From assembly GCA_023391635.1 (NCBI GenBank), contig JAEWAQ010000076.1, positions 124,001 to 188,000 on the forward strand: 64,000 bases of DNA, read 5' to 3'. This DNA comes from Bacillota bacterium. GTDB taxonomy: Bacteria; Bacillota; Bacilli; Paenibacillales; Paenibacillaceae. Within the stretch, counting starts at the first letter, position 1. Every line of letters begins with the position of its first letter. Both the position numbers and the translations under genes were made by a program. Under the pieces are notes generated by a model, which was not told the origin of the DNA, did not search any database, and worked only from the letters and a program-made list of their open reading frames with translations. This document shows positions 57,544-64,000 of the stretch, in pieces.

Positions 57544-58008
57544 TCACGTCCACCCGGTCCATGCGTGGGTCAGCGGCTTGAACATCTCGTAGCAAGCTGC
57601 TTTTGGAATGTGGCGGACGACGGTATAACCATGCCTGGCATAGAAGCGCATGCCGCGTTCGTTCTGCTCGTCTACGAACAACCTCGACTCGCTGCAGCCG
57701 TTTTCCATCCCGTATCGCTCCGCGGTAGCCATCAGGGTCGATCCCCAACGCCGGTTCTGTTCGACCGGATCGACTGCCAGCAGATCGACGAACAAAGTCG
57801 CAGACCGCAGCTCCAAGTGGACAAAGGCGAAAGGCGCGCTCTTGGCCGTGCGGGAAGCGACGAGCGTGTGGCCGCGGCGCAGACGCGGGAGCAATTCACG
57901 CCGCAATCGGCTGCCGCCCAGACCGGGTCTGGGGGATAGGGGCACGAGCTGCGTTCGGACCAGTCCCACGATCGCGCGTTCGTCGCCTGCCCTTTTCCAG
58001 CGGATCAA
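57544..58008 (-). CDS. GNAT family N-acetyltransferase
   Basis: A protein of 154 residues. The start (M)IRWKRAGDERAIVGLV resembles the usual GNAT N-terminus. LLAVDPVEQNRRWGSTLMAT is the acetyl-CoA loop (V-x-P-x-x-Q-x-x-x-x-G) and NERGMRFYARHGY is motif B. TTG 58008 has GGGGAGGTG at proper distance; ATG 58014 lies too near that site. The substrate is unknown. It is divergent from the T-box/ilv operon. Confidence 0.85.
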   Translation of the reverse strand: MIRWKRAGDERAIVGLVRTQLVPLSPRPGLGGSRLRRELLPRLRRGHTLVASRTAKSAPFAFVHLELRSATLFVDLLAVDPVEQNRRWGSTLMATAERYGMENGCSESRLFVDEQNERGMRFYARHGYTVVRHIPKAACYEMFKPLTHAWTGWT

Positions 58009-58197
58009 AGGCATCACCTCCCCGATCAAGACGCCGAACGTGTCCCTATCATCGTATGAAGCGCTTGATCGGCCCGGCCCCCCAATTTACCCGAGGGTAT
58101 GACAAAGACAAGTGCATGATCATCTGAACTATTCCAAGTCGGTTTGCCGCCATTCCCGTTAGGATATGATCGGAGGGGGAAGAAGGAAAAGTACATA

Positions 58198-58226
58198 TTG
58201 ACGGATGAGATTGCGAAGCATATAAT
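58198..58226 (+). promoter_or_regulatory. promoter of the ilv-leu operon
   Basis: TTGACG (58198-58203), 17 bases, TATAAT (58221-58226), just upstream of the T-box RNA. Confidence 0.88.
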
Positions 58227-58232
58227 GAAATC

Positions 58233-58573
58233 TAATCGATATCGAACATGTCAACAGCATTGATGAGGATCAAGCGAGAGGGCTCTTATGCTCAGAGAGC
58301 GTCGGGATTGCTGAGACCGATGCCTTAATCCCTTAACGCACAGTCTCCTCGGAGCTGTTTCCCTGAACCGTGCCGCGCGCGGCATCAGTAAGGGGAATCG
58401 GAGTGGCGCACGTTATGAGCGCCGGAGGTACGAATCAGCCGTAGCGCTCGGCTGCGTTCCTTCTGAGGCCGCCACTGCAAGGTGTGCGGCAAATCCGGGT
58501 GGTACCGCGGAGGCAACAGCCTTTCGTCCCAGAACGTCGATAAGACGGTGTTCTGGGAAGAAGGGCTTTTTTA
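58233..58573 (+). ncRNA. T-box riboswitch upstream of ilvB
   Basis: The T-box sequence TCCGGGTGGTACCGCGG is at 58495-58511. AGAGAGC and GGGATTGCTGAGACC near 58293-58317 fit the distal part of stem I. The terminator (58517-58573) pairs CCCAGAAC with GTTCTGGG and an outer AGCC/GGCT, followed by TTTTTT. Uncharged tRNA would hold the antiterminator. Specifier codon is not resolved; family precedent for ilv-leu is leucine (CUC), and CTC does occur in the candidate loop region near 58353. Confidence 0.9.
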
Positions 58574-58595
58574 TTATTCGAAAGGAGGATGACGG

Positions 58596-60341
58596 ATGAG
58601 CGCGCATAGTGCAACGCTGAAATCCAAAGAAGATTTGATTGGCAAATGGAGCAAGTCGGAAGTAATATCAGGTTCCGAAATGCTGCTCCGCAGTTTACTG
58701 TTGGAGGGCGTGGATTGCGTGTTCGGCTATCCGGGCGGCGCCGTACTGTACATTTATGACGCCATGTATGGATTTTCCGACTTCAACCATCTGCTGACCC
58801 GCCACGAGCAAGGCGCGATTCACGCGGCGGACGGCTATGCCCGTTCGACCGGCAAAGTCGGCGTATGCATCGCCACTTCGGGGCCGGGAGCGACGAACGT
58901 CGTCACCGGCATTGCTACGGCTTATATGGATTCGGTGCCGCTGGTCGTCATCACCGGCAACGTCGCGACGCATCTGATCGGTACCGACGCGTTCCAGGAA
59001 GCCGATATCGTCGGAATCACGATGCCGATCACGAAGCATAGCTATCTCGTTCGGGAAGCATCCGAGCTGCCCCGAATCATACACGAGGCTTTCCATATTG
59101 CGAATACCGGGCGCAAGGGGCCGGTGCTTATCGACATTCCGAAGGATGTGTCGGCGCAGAAGGCGCTGTTCCAGCCGGTGACCGAAGTCAATCTGCGCGG
59201 CTACAACCCGACGGTTCTGCCGAACCGGAATCAAGTCGACAAGATGCTTCGCGCCATCGAGGAAGCCGAGCGGCCGCTGCTCCTGGTCGGAGGCGGCGCG
59301 GTCTATTCCGGAGCGCACGAGGAACTGTACGAATTCATCGAGAAGACGGAAATTCCGATCACGACGACGCTGCTCGGACTCGGGGCGTTCCCGAGCGGGC
59401 ATGAGCTGCATCTCGGCCTTCCGGGTATGCATGGTACATGGACGGCGAATAACGCGATCCAGAACGCGGATCTGCTGATCAGCGTCGGTGCCCGATTCGA
59501 CGATCGCGTGACCGGCAAGCTGTCGGGCTTCGCGCCGAAGGCGAAGATCGTACACATCGACATCGATCCGGCGGAGATCGGCAAGAACGTGCCGACGGAT
59601 ATTCCGATCGTCGGCGACGTCAAGGCAGTGCTTCAGGTTGCCAATGGAGCCGCGAAGCGTGCGGGCAAGGCCGATGCCTGGCGCAAGCAGCTGAGCGAGT
59701 GGAAAGCGGCCAAGCCGTTCAAGTATATCGATTCCACTACGGAGCTCAAGCCGCAGTGGGTCGTGCAGATGATCCATGAGACGACAAACGGCGATGCCAT
59801 CGTAACGACGGACGTCGGACAGCACCAGATGTGGGCAGCGCAATATTATCCGTTCAAAAAGCCGCGTTCCTGGGTTACATCAGGGGGACTTGGTACGATG
59901 GGCTTCGGATTCCCTTCCGCGATCGGCGCGAAGATGGGCAATCCCGACCGCACCGTCGTCTCGATCAACGGCGACGGCGGCATGCAGATGTGCGCGCAGG
60001 AGCTGGCGATCTGCTCCATCAACAACATTCCGGTCAAGGTAGCCATCTTGAATAACCAAGTGCTTGGCATGGTGCGGCAGTGGCAGGAGCTCATTCACGA
60101 GAATCGCTTCAGTCACATCGACCTGGCCGGCAGCCCGGACTTCGTCAAATTGGCGGAAGCTTACGGCGTGAAGGCGTTCCGTGCGACAAACAAGGAAGAA
60201 GCCCGCGCTGTATGGGAAGAAGCGCTTCGTCATCCCGGTCCGGCCGTGGTGGATTTCGTTGTCCGCCGCGACGAGAACGTGTACCCGATGGTTACCCAGG
60301 GCAGCACGATCGATCAAATGATTATGGGGGATTCCGAATGA
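58596..60341 (+). CDS. ilvB: acetolactate synthase, large (catalytic) subunit
   Basis: A protein of 581 residues. ThDP/FAD enzyme, first common step of branched-chain amino acid synthesis. FGYPGGAVLYIYDAMY, catalytic Glu in TRHEQGAIHAADGYAR, the central FAD domain and ThDP/Mg motif NGDGGMQMCAQELA are all present. A short N-terminal extension precedes ISGSEMLLRSLLLEG. AAGGAGGATGACGG precedes the ATG. It overlaps ilvN by 4 bases. Confidence 0.96.
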   Translation: MSAHSATLKSKEDLIGKWSKSEVISGSEMLLRSLLLEGVDCVFGYPGGAVLYIYDAMYGFSDFNHLLTRHEQGAIHAADGYARSTGKVGVCIATSGPGATNVVTGIATAYMDSVPLVVITGNVATHLIGTDAFQEADIVGITMPITKHSYLVREASELPRIIHEAFHIANTGRKGPVLIDIPKDVSAQKALFQPVTEVNLRGYNPTVLPNRNQVDKMLRAIEEAERPLLLVGGGAVYSGAHEELYEFIEKTEIPITTTLLGLGAFPSGHELHLGLPGMHGTWTANNAIQNADLLISVGARFDDRVTGKLSGFAPKAKIVHIDIDPAEIGKNVPTDIPIVGDVKAVLQVANGAAKRAGKADAWRKQLSEWKAAKPFKYIDSTTELKPQWVVQMIHETTNGDAIVTTDVGQHQMWAAQYYPFKKPRSWVTSGGLGTMGFGFPSAIGAKMGNPDRTVVSINGDGGMQMCAQELAICSINNIPVKVAILNNQVLGMVRQWQELIHENRFSHIDLAGSPDFVKLAEAYGVKAFRATNKEEARAVWEEALRHPGPAVVDFVVRRDENVYPMVTQGSTIDQMIMGDSE

Positions 60342-60820
60342 GCAAACATACGATCTCCATTCTCGTTAACGACCAACCCGGCGTCATGCAGCGGGTGTCG
60401 GGACTGTTCGGCCGGCGCGGCTTCAACATCGAGAGCATTACGGTGGGCTCGTCGGAGGAGACTGGACTGTCGCGCATGGTTATCGTCACTTCCGGCGACG
60501 ACCGGACGATGGAGCAGGTGCAGAAGCAGTTGTACAAGTTGATCGACGTCATCAAAGTCGTCGACGTCAGCGCGAATCCGATGGTGGCGCGGGAGCTGGG
60601 CTTGATTAAGGTGAACGCGGAGCCTTCCGCGCGCCCCGAAATTCTTGGCGTCGTGGAGACGTTCCGCGCCGCGATCGTCGACATCGGCCCGTCCACGCTG
60701 ATGGTGCAGGTCGTCGGCGATACCGAGAAGATCGACGCGATGGTCGAACTGCTCAAGCCGTACGGCATCCGCGAGCTGTCGCGCACCGGCGTCACCGCCA
60801 TGGCGCGCGGCAACCGCTGA
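60338..60820 (+). CDS. ilvN: acetolactate synthase, small (regulatory) subunit
   Basis: A protein of 160 residues. N-terminal ACT domain: TISILVNDQPGVMQRVSGLF and RRGFNIESITVG, the valine-feedback site of IlvN/IlvH. A C-terminal domain follows (from about residue 75). Start overlaps the ilvB stop (ATGA) with GGGGGA upstream, so the two are coupled. The 514-bp gap to ilvC holds a repeat array and a structured leader. Confidence 0.95.
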   Translation: MSKHTISILVNDQPGVMQRVSGLFGRRGFNIESITVGSSEETGLSRMVIVTSGDDRTMEQVQKQLYKLIDVIKVVDVSANPMVARELGLIKVNAEPSARPEILGVVETFRAAIVDIGPSTLMVQVVGDTEKIDAMVELLKPYGIRELSRTGVTAMARGNR

Positions 60821-60850
60821 GACGAGTGATGTGGGGGTTGGGCATTGAAA

Positions 60851-61085
60851 GTGCCTAAATCCCACCTCAGTCGGCTAGGGGCAAAGATTTAGGCACTAAA
60901 AGTACCTAAATCTCGCCGAAGCCGGCTAGGTGCGCAGAGTTAGGTACCAAAAGTACCTAAATCTCGCCGAAGTCGACTATGAGCTCAGATTTAGGCACTA
61001 AAAGTACCTAAATCTCGCCGAAGCCGACTATGAGTGCAGAGTTAGGCACTAAAAGTACCTAAATCTTGTCGAAGTCGGCAGGGCA
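60851..61085. repeat. 51-bp tandem repeat array of hairpins, 5 copies, between ilvN and ilvC
   Basis: CCTAAATC recurs at 60854, 60905, 60956, 61007 and 61058, exactly 51 bp apart. Unit 1 has perfect arms GTGCCTAAATC and GATTTAGGCAC; unit 2 has GTACCTAA and TTAGGTAC, a compensated change. Units 3 and 4 keep most pairs; unit 5 has lost the 3' arm. A G/C core (GCCGAAGCCGGC-like) occupies each loop. Stop codons occur in-frame, so it is not coding. Confidence 0.9.
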
Positions 61086-61157
61086 CTTGCCAAAGCCGGG
61101 AATTTTAGCGAAAATTGAGGATGGCTGTTACAAGCAACTGCAGGAAGAAACCAACTT

Positions 61158-61288
61158 TCGAAGCGGGGGTTCGAGGTTCGGACCGACACTCGCGTTACCG
61201 GGTACAATCTGATTCGACCGGCAGGCCAAACACGAGACGACCGATCGGCCTGCCAGACAAGTGTCCGCGCTTGGAACGCCCGCTTCGA
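61158..61288 (+). promoter_or_regulatory. nested stem structure upstream of ilvC
   Basis: Outer stem: TCGAAGCGGG-G-GTTC (61158-61172) with GAAC-G-CCCGCTTCGA (61274-61288), 14 pairs. Middle: GACACT (61185-61190) with AGTGTC (61260-61265). Inner: GGCAGGCC (61220-61227) with GGCCTGCC (61247-61254). All are properly nested. It ends 46 bases before ilvC. No T-box sequence or T-tract is present. Function unknown; could be a cis-regulatory RNA or a palindromic insertion. Confidence 0.5.
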
Positions 61289-61334
61289 GGGTTAGATCAA
61301 CAGGCAAGCCAATTCTAAGGAGGCACGCATTATC

Positions 61335-62327
61335 ATGGCAGTAAATCTGTTCCACGAGAAAGACGCCGATCTCGGTGCGCTGAAAGGCAAGACGATCGCC
61401 GTCATCGGGTACGGCAGCCAAGGACACGCCCAAGCCCAAAACTTGAGAGACAGCGGCTTGTCCGTCATCATCGGTCTTCGCAATGGCAAATCCGCGGATA
61501 AGGCCCGCAATGATGGCTTCGAAGTGCTGTCCGTCGCGGACGCGACGCGCAAAGCCGACGTCGTGCAAATTCTGATGCCGGACGAGACGCAAGCTTCCGT
61601 CTACAAGAACGAGATCGAGCCGAACCTGAAGAAGGGTGCCGCGCTCATGTTCTCCCACGGCTTCAACGTTCACTTCGGCCAGATCGTCGCTCCTGCCGAC
61701 GCTGACGTATTACTCGTCGCCCCGAAATCGCCGGGCCATATGGTTCGCCGCACTTATGTCGAAGGCTTCGGCGTACCGGGCCTGATCGCCGTTCACCAGA
61801 ACGGAACGGGCAAGGCGTTCGAGATCGGCATGGCTTATGCCAAGGGTATCGGCTGCACGCGCGCGGGCGTCATCGAAACGTCCTTCAAAGAAGAAACCGA
61901 AACGGACCTGTTCGGCGAACAAGCCGTGCTGTGCGGCGGCGCATCCGCGCTGGTCAAAGCCGGATTCGAAACGCTCGTTGAAGCAGGCTATGCGCCTGAA
62001 ATGGCTTACTTCGAGTGCCTGCACGAGCTGAAGCTGATCGTTGACCTGATGTACGAAGGCGGACTCGCATCCATGCGCGATTCCATCTCCAATACGGCGG
62101 AATACGGCGATTATGTCACTGGACCCCGGATCGTGACGGACGAAACGAAGAAAGCGATGAAAGCTGTTCTGGCCGATATTCAAGCCGGACGCTTCGCGCG
62201 CGATTTCATCCTCGAGAACCAGTCGGGCCGTGCCTTCCTGACGGCTACCCGCCGCAACGAAGCCGAGCATCCGATCGAAGTCGTCGGCGCGCAGCTGCGC
62301 GGCATGATGCATTGGATCAATAAATAA
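61335..62327 (+). CDS. ilvC: ketol-acid reductoisomerase (class I)
   Basis: A protein of 330 residues, class I length. NADPH fold motif IAVIGYGSQGHAQAQNL and IIGLRNGKSADKA (phosphate-binding loop). The catalytic domain has KGIGCTRAGVIETSFKEETE (Mg ligands) and CLHELKLIVDLMYEGG. It converts acetolactate to dihydroxyisovalerate. TAAGGAGG precedes the ATG at a somewhat long distance. It probably remains in the ilvBN transcript. Confidence 0.97.
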   Translation: MAVNLFHEKDADLGALKGKTIAVIGYGSQGHAQAQNLRDSGLSVIIGLRNGKSADKARNDGFEVLSVADATRKADVVQILMPDETQASVYKNEIEPNLKKGAALMFSHGFNVHFGQIVAPADADVLLVAPKSPGHMVRRTYVEGFGVPGLIAVHQNGTGKAFEIGMAYAKGIGCTRAGVIETSFKEETETDLFGEQAVLCGGASALVKAGFETLVEAGYAPEMAYFECLHELKLIVDLMYEGGLASMRDSISNTAEYGDYVTGPRIVTDETKKAMKAVLADIQAGRFARDFILENQSGRAFLTATRRNEAEHPIEVVGAQLRGMMHWINK

Positions 62328-62355
62328 ATTCATCAAGATACCCAGTTTTGCCATG

Positions 62356-62396
62356 AGGCTGTCCCTCCTAGTCTTGCGACTTGACGGGCAGCCTTG
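62356..62396 (+). terminator. weak hairpin between ilvC and leuA
   Basis: AGGCTG-T-CCC (62356-62365) pairs with GGG-CAGCCT (62386-62394), with one bulge. TTGCTTGTTG follows, so it is at most a weak terminator or processing site. Confidence 0.4.
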
Positions 62397-62434
62397 CTTG
62401 TTGAAAGTAACGAGGAGGTGCGACACACCGGGCC

Positions 62435-63985
62435 ATGCGTAAAATCTATTTGTTCGACACCACGCTGCGCGACGGGGAGCAGTCCCCGGGGGTGAACCTG
62501 AACACCCAGGAGAAAGTGGAGATCGCGCTGCAGCTCGAGAAGCTCGGCATCGATCGGATCGAAGCCGGCTTCCCGGCGGCGTCTCCCGGCGATCTCGCCG
62601 CCGTCAACGCCGTGGCGCGCGCAGTCAAGAACGCGACGGTCATCGGCCTGTCCCGTTCCCGCGAGCCGGATATCGATGCCGTGCGCGAAGCGCTGAAGGG
62701 TGCGCAAGATCCGTGCATCCACCTGTTCCTGGCGACATCGCCGATCCACCGCAAGCACAAGTTGCGGATGGAGAAGGAACAAGTGCTGGAGACGGCGGAG
62801 AAGGCGATCCGCTATGCCAAGCAATACTTCGACAAGATTGAGTTTTCGCCGGAGGACGCAGGCCGCACCGAGCTCGACTTCCTGTGCGAAGTGACGGAGA
62901 TGGCGATCCGCGCCGGCGCGACCGTCGTCAACATTCCGGACACCGTCGGCTACATGACGCCTTACGAGTTCGGCAACATTTTCAAGACGCTCAAGGAGAA
63001 AGTGCCGGGCATCGAGCGCATCCAGCTGTCTGCGCACTGCCACGACGATCTCGGCATGGCGACGGCGAACGCGCTGGCGGCCGTGCTGAACGGCGCCGAC
63101 CAGATCGAAGGCACGATCAACGGTATCGGCGAGCGGGCCGGCAATACGGCACTGGAGGAAGTGGCGCTGGCGCTCGAGACGCGCTCGGCTTACTTCGAGG
63201 CGAAGACCTCGCTGAATCTGCAGGAGATCGCCCGCACGAGCCGTCTGGTCAGCAAGCTGACGGGCATGGTCGTGCCGGGCAACAAGGCGATCGTCGGCGC
63301 CAACGCCTTCGCGCACGAGTCCGGTATCCACCAGGACGGCATGCTGAAGGAGAAGACGACGTACGAGATCATCTCGCCGGAGACGATCGGTCTGAAGGAG
63401 AGCAAGCTCGTCATGGGCAAGCATTCCGGCCGCCATGCGTTCCGCGAGAAGCTGATCGACCTGGGCTACGAAGATCTGACGGAAGATCAGGTGAACGCCG
63501 CATTCGGCAAGTTCAAGGATCTGGCCGACCGCAAGAAGACGGTCAGCGACGAGGATATTCGCGCGCTGCTCGAAGAGAAGCTGATCGAGACGCCGGAAGT
63601 GTTCGCGCTGGAGCACATCGTCGTTTCCTTCGACAGTCATGCGGTTCCATCCGCAGCCGTCCGGCTCAAGACCGCGCAAGGTATCCGCGAACACCGGTCT
63701 GAAGGCAACGGCTCGGTCGACGCGATCTACCAGGCGATCGATGCGCTGACGGACGAAGCCGTGGAGCTCGAAGATTATACGATCAAATCGGTCACGGACG
63801 GCACGGATGCGCTCGGCGAAGTGCACGTGCTGCTCAAGCAAGGCGACTTGACCGCGCAAGGACGCGGCGTAAGCACGGACATTCTCGAAGCGAGCGCCCG
63901 CGCTTACGTGGATGCCCTAAATCGGTTGCTCGACAAACGCAACGCGCCAGCCCGCAGCCGTCGTGACAACGTCACGCTGATCTAA
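62435..63985 (+). CDS. leuA: 2-isopropylmalate synthase
   Basis: A protein of 516 residues. Catalytic TIM barrel with LFDTTLRDGEQSPGVNLN (signature), EAGFPAAS and the metal-binding SAHCHDDLGMATANAL (HxH); C-terminal leucine-binding regulatory domain from about residue 395. It condenses acetyl-CoA and ketoisovalerate, opening the leucine branch. GAGGAGGTG lies about 16 bases before the ATG, unusually far. The order ilvB-ilvN-ilvC-leuA matches the Bacillus ilv-leu operon; leuC/D/B may follow beyond the window. Confidence 0.96.
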   Translation: MRKIYLFDTTLRDGEQSPGVNLNTQEKVEIALQLEKLGIDRIEAGFPAASPGDLAAVNAVARAVKNATVIGLSRSREPDIDAVREALKGAQDPCIHLFLATSPIHRKHKLRMEKEQVLETAEKAIRYAKQYFDKIEFSPEDAGRTELDFLCEVTEMAIRAGATVVNIPDTVGYMTPYEFGNIFKTLKEKVPGIERIQLSAHCHDDLGMATANALAAVLNGADQIEGTINGIGERAGNTALEEVALALETRSAYFEAKTSLNLQEIARTSRLVSKLTGMVVPGNKAIVGANAFAHESGIHQDGMLKEKTTYEIISPETIGLKESKLVMGKHSGRHAFREKLIDLGYEDLTEDQVNAAFGKFKDLADRKKTVSDEDIRALLEEKLIETPEVFALEHIVVSFDSHAVPSAAVRLKTAQGIREHRSEGNGSVDAIYQAIDALTDEAVELEDYTIKSVTDGTDALGEVHVLLKQGDLTAQGRGVSTDILEASARAYVDALNRLLDKRNAPARSRRDNVTLI

Positions 63986-64000
63986 CAGCCTGAAGAAAGA

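Noticed and set aside
58695..59843. Long minus-strand frame opposite ilvB
   Set aside because: Antisense shadow of a conserved gene; no motifs, no ribosome site.
926..61085. CRISPR arrays
   Set aside because: Units are contiguous tandem copies with no unique spacers, and no cas genes are present.
62333..63859. 508-codon minus-strand frame opposite leuA
   Set aside because: Antisense shadow of leuA; His/Arg/Asp-rich composition without any domain.

Overview
The window reads as chromosomal DNA of a Gram-positive, endospore-former-type bacterium of the Paenibacillaceae (high-G+C Paenibacillus or Cohnella-like). Grounds: G+C-rich codons, frequent TTG/GTG starts behind strong AGGAGG ribosome sites, Bacillus-type regulation (T-box before ilvB, L20 leader before infC, an ideal Fur box), and Firmicutes families such as YtqA/YtqB, DUF2621, SLH-domain surface proteins and a DUF6382-FHA protein. 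No rRNA, tRNA, CRISPR array or intact insertion sequence was recognised.

Layout. 1-3.1 kb: tail of an Ig-like secreted protein, a Tad-type prepilin peptidase, a 51-bp repeat array and an FHA-domain membrane protein. 3.1-5.1 kb (minus): TIGR01777 epimerase, lipoprotein, DUF2621 protein. 5.2-13.8 kb: nfo, purU, tkt, a beta-hydroxyacid dehydrogenase fused to a PilZ domain, pgi, a YkgJ-like protein, YigZ. 13.9-17.8 kb: sulfate ABC transporter cysT-cysW-cysA-sbp with a MITE-like element inserted at the sbp stop codon. 18-26.2 kb: membrane-anchored GNAT, YcxB-like protein, XRE regulator, HAD phosphatase, epimerase, Gfo/Idh/MocA oxidoreductase, GH1 beta-glucosidase and small ORFs. 26.3-31.7 kb: Fur-controlled siderophore uptake operon (two binding proteins, two permeases, one ferredoxin/flavodoxin-NADP reductase type flavoprotein, no ATPase). 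31.8-42.5 kb: B12-radical SAM protein, aldo/keto reductase, CE7 esterase, GH78 enzyme divergent from an AraC regulator, and a large ATPase-LuxR regulator. 42.6-45.5 kb: two secreted or surface proteins, one with SLH anchors. 45.4-49.6 kb (minus): MoaB, DUF5367, ManA, VOC protein, YtqB/MnmM, YtqA. 49.8-55.3 kb: PAP2 phosphatase, trmB and two paralogous membrane glycosyltransferases around a second PAP2 gene. 55.2-56.7 kb: infC-rpmI-rplT with L20 leader. 57 kb: a decayed TnpB remnant and a GNAT gene. 58.1-64 kb: T-box, ilvB-ilvN-ilvC-leuA.

The most unusual content: (i) the dehydrogenase-PilZ fusion, carrying both c-di-GMP-binding motifs, placed between tkt and pgi; (ii) three intergenic tandem arrays of unrelated sequence that share exactly the same 51-bp period and contain inverted repeats, plus looser arrays near 50 bp; (iii) a tandem palindrome whose loop is flipped between copies; (iv) a nested stem structure upstream of ilvC. 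Functional names come from motif and architecture recognition by eye; no database search was run.
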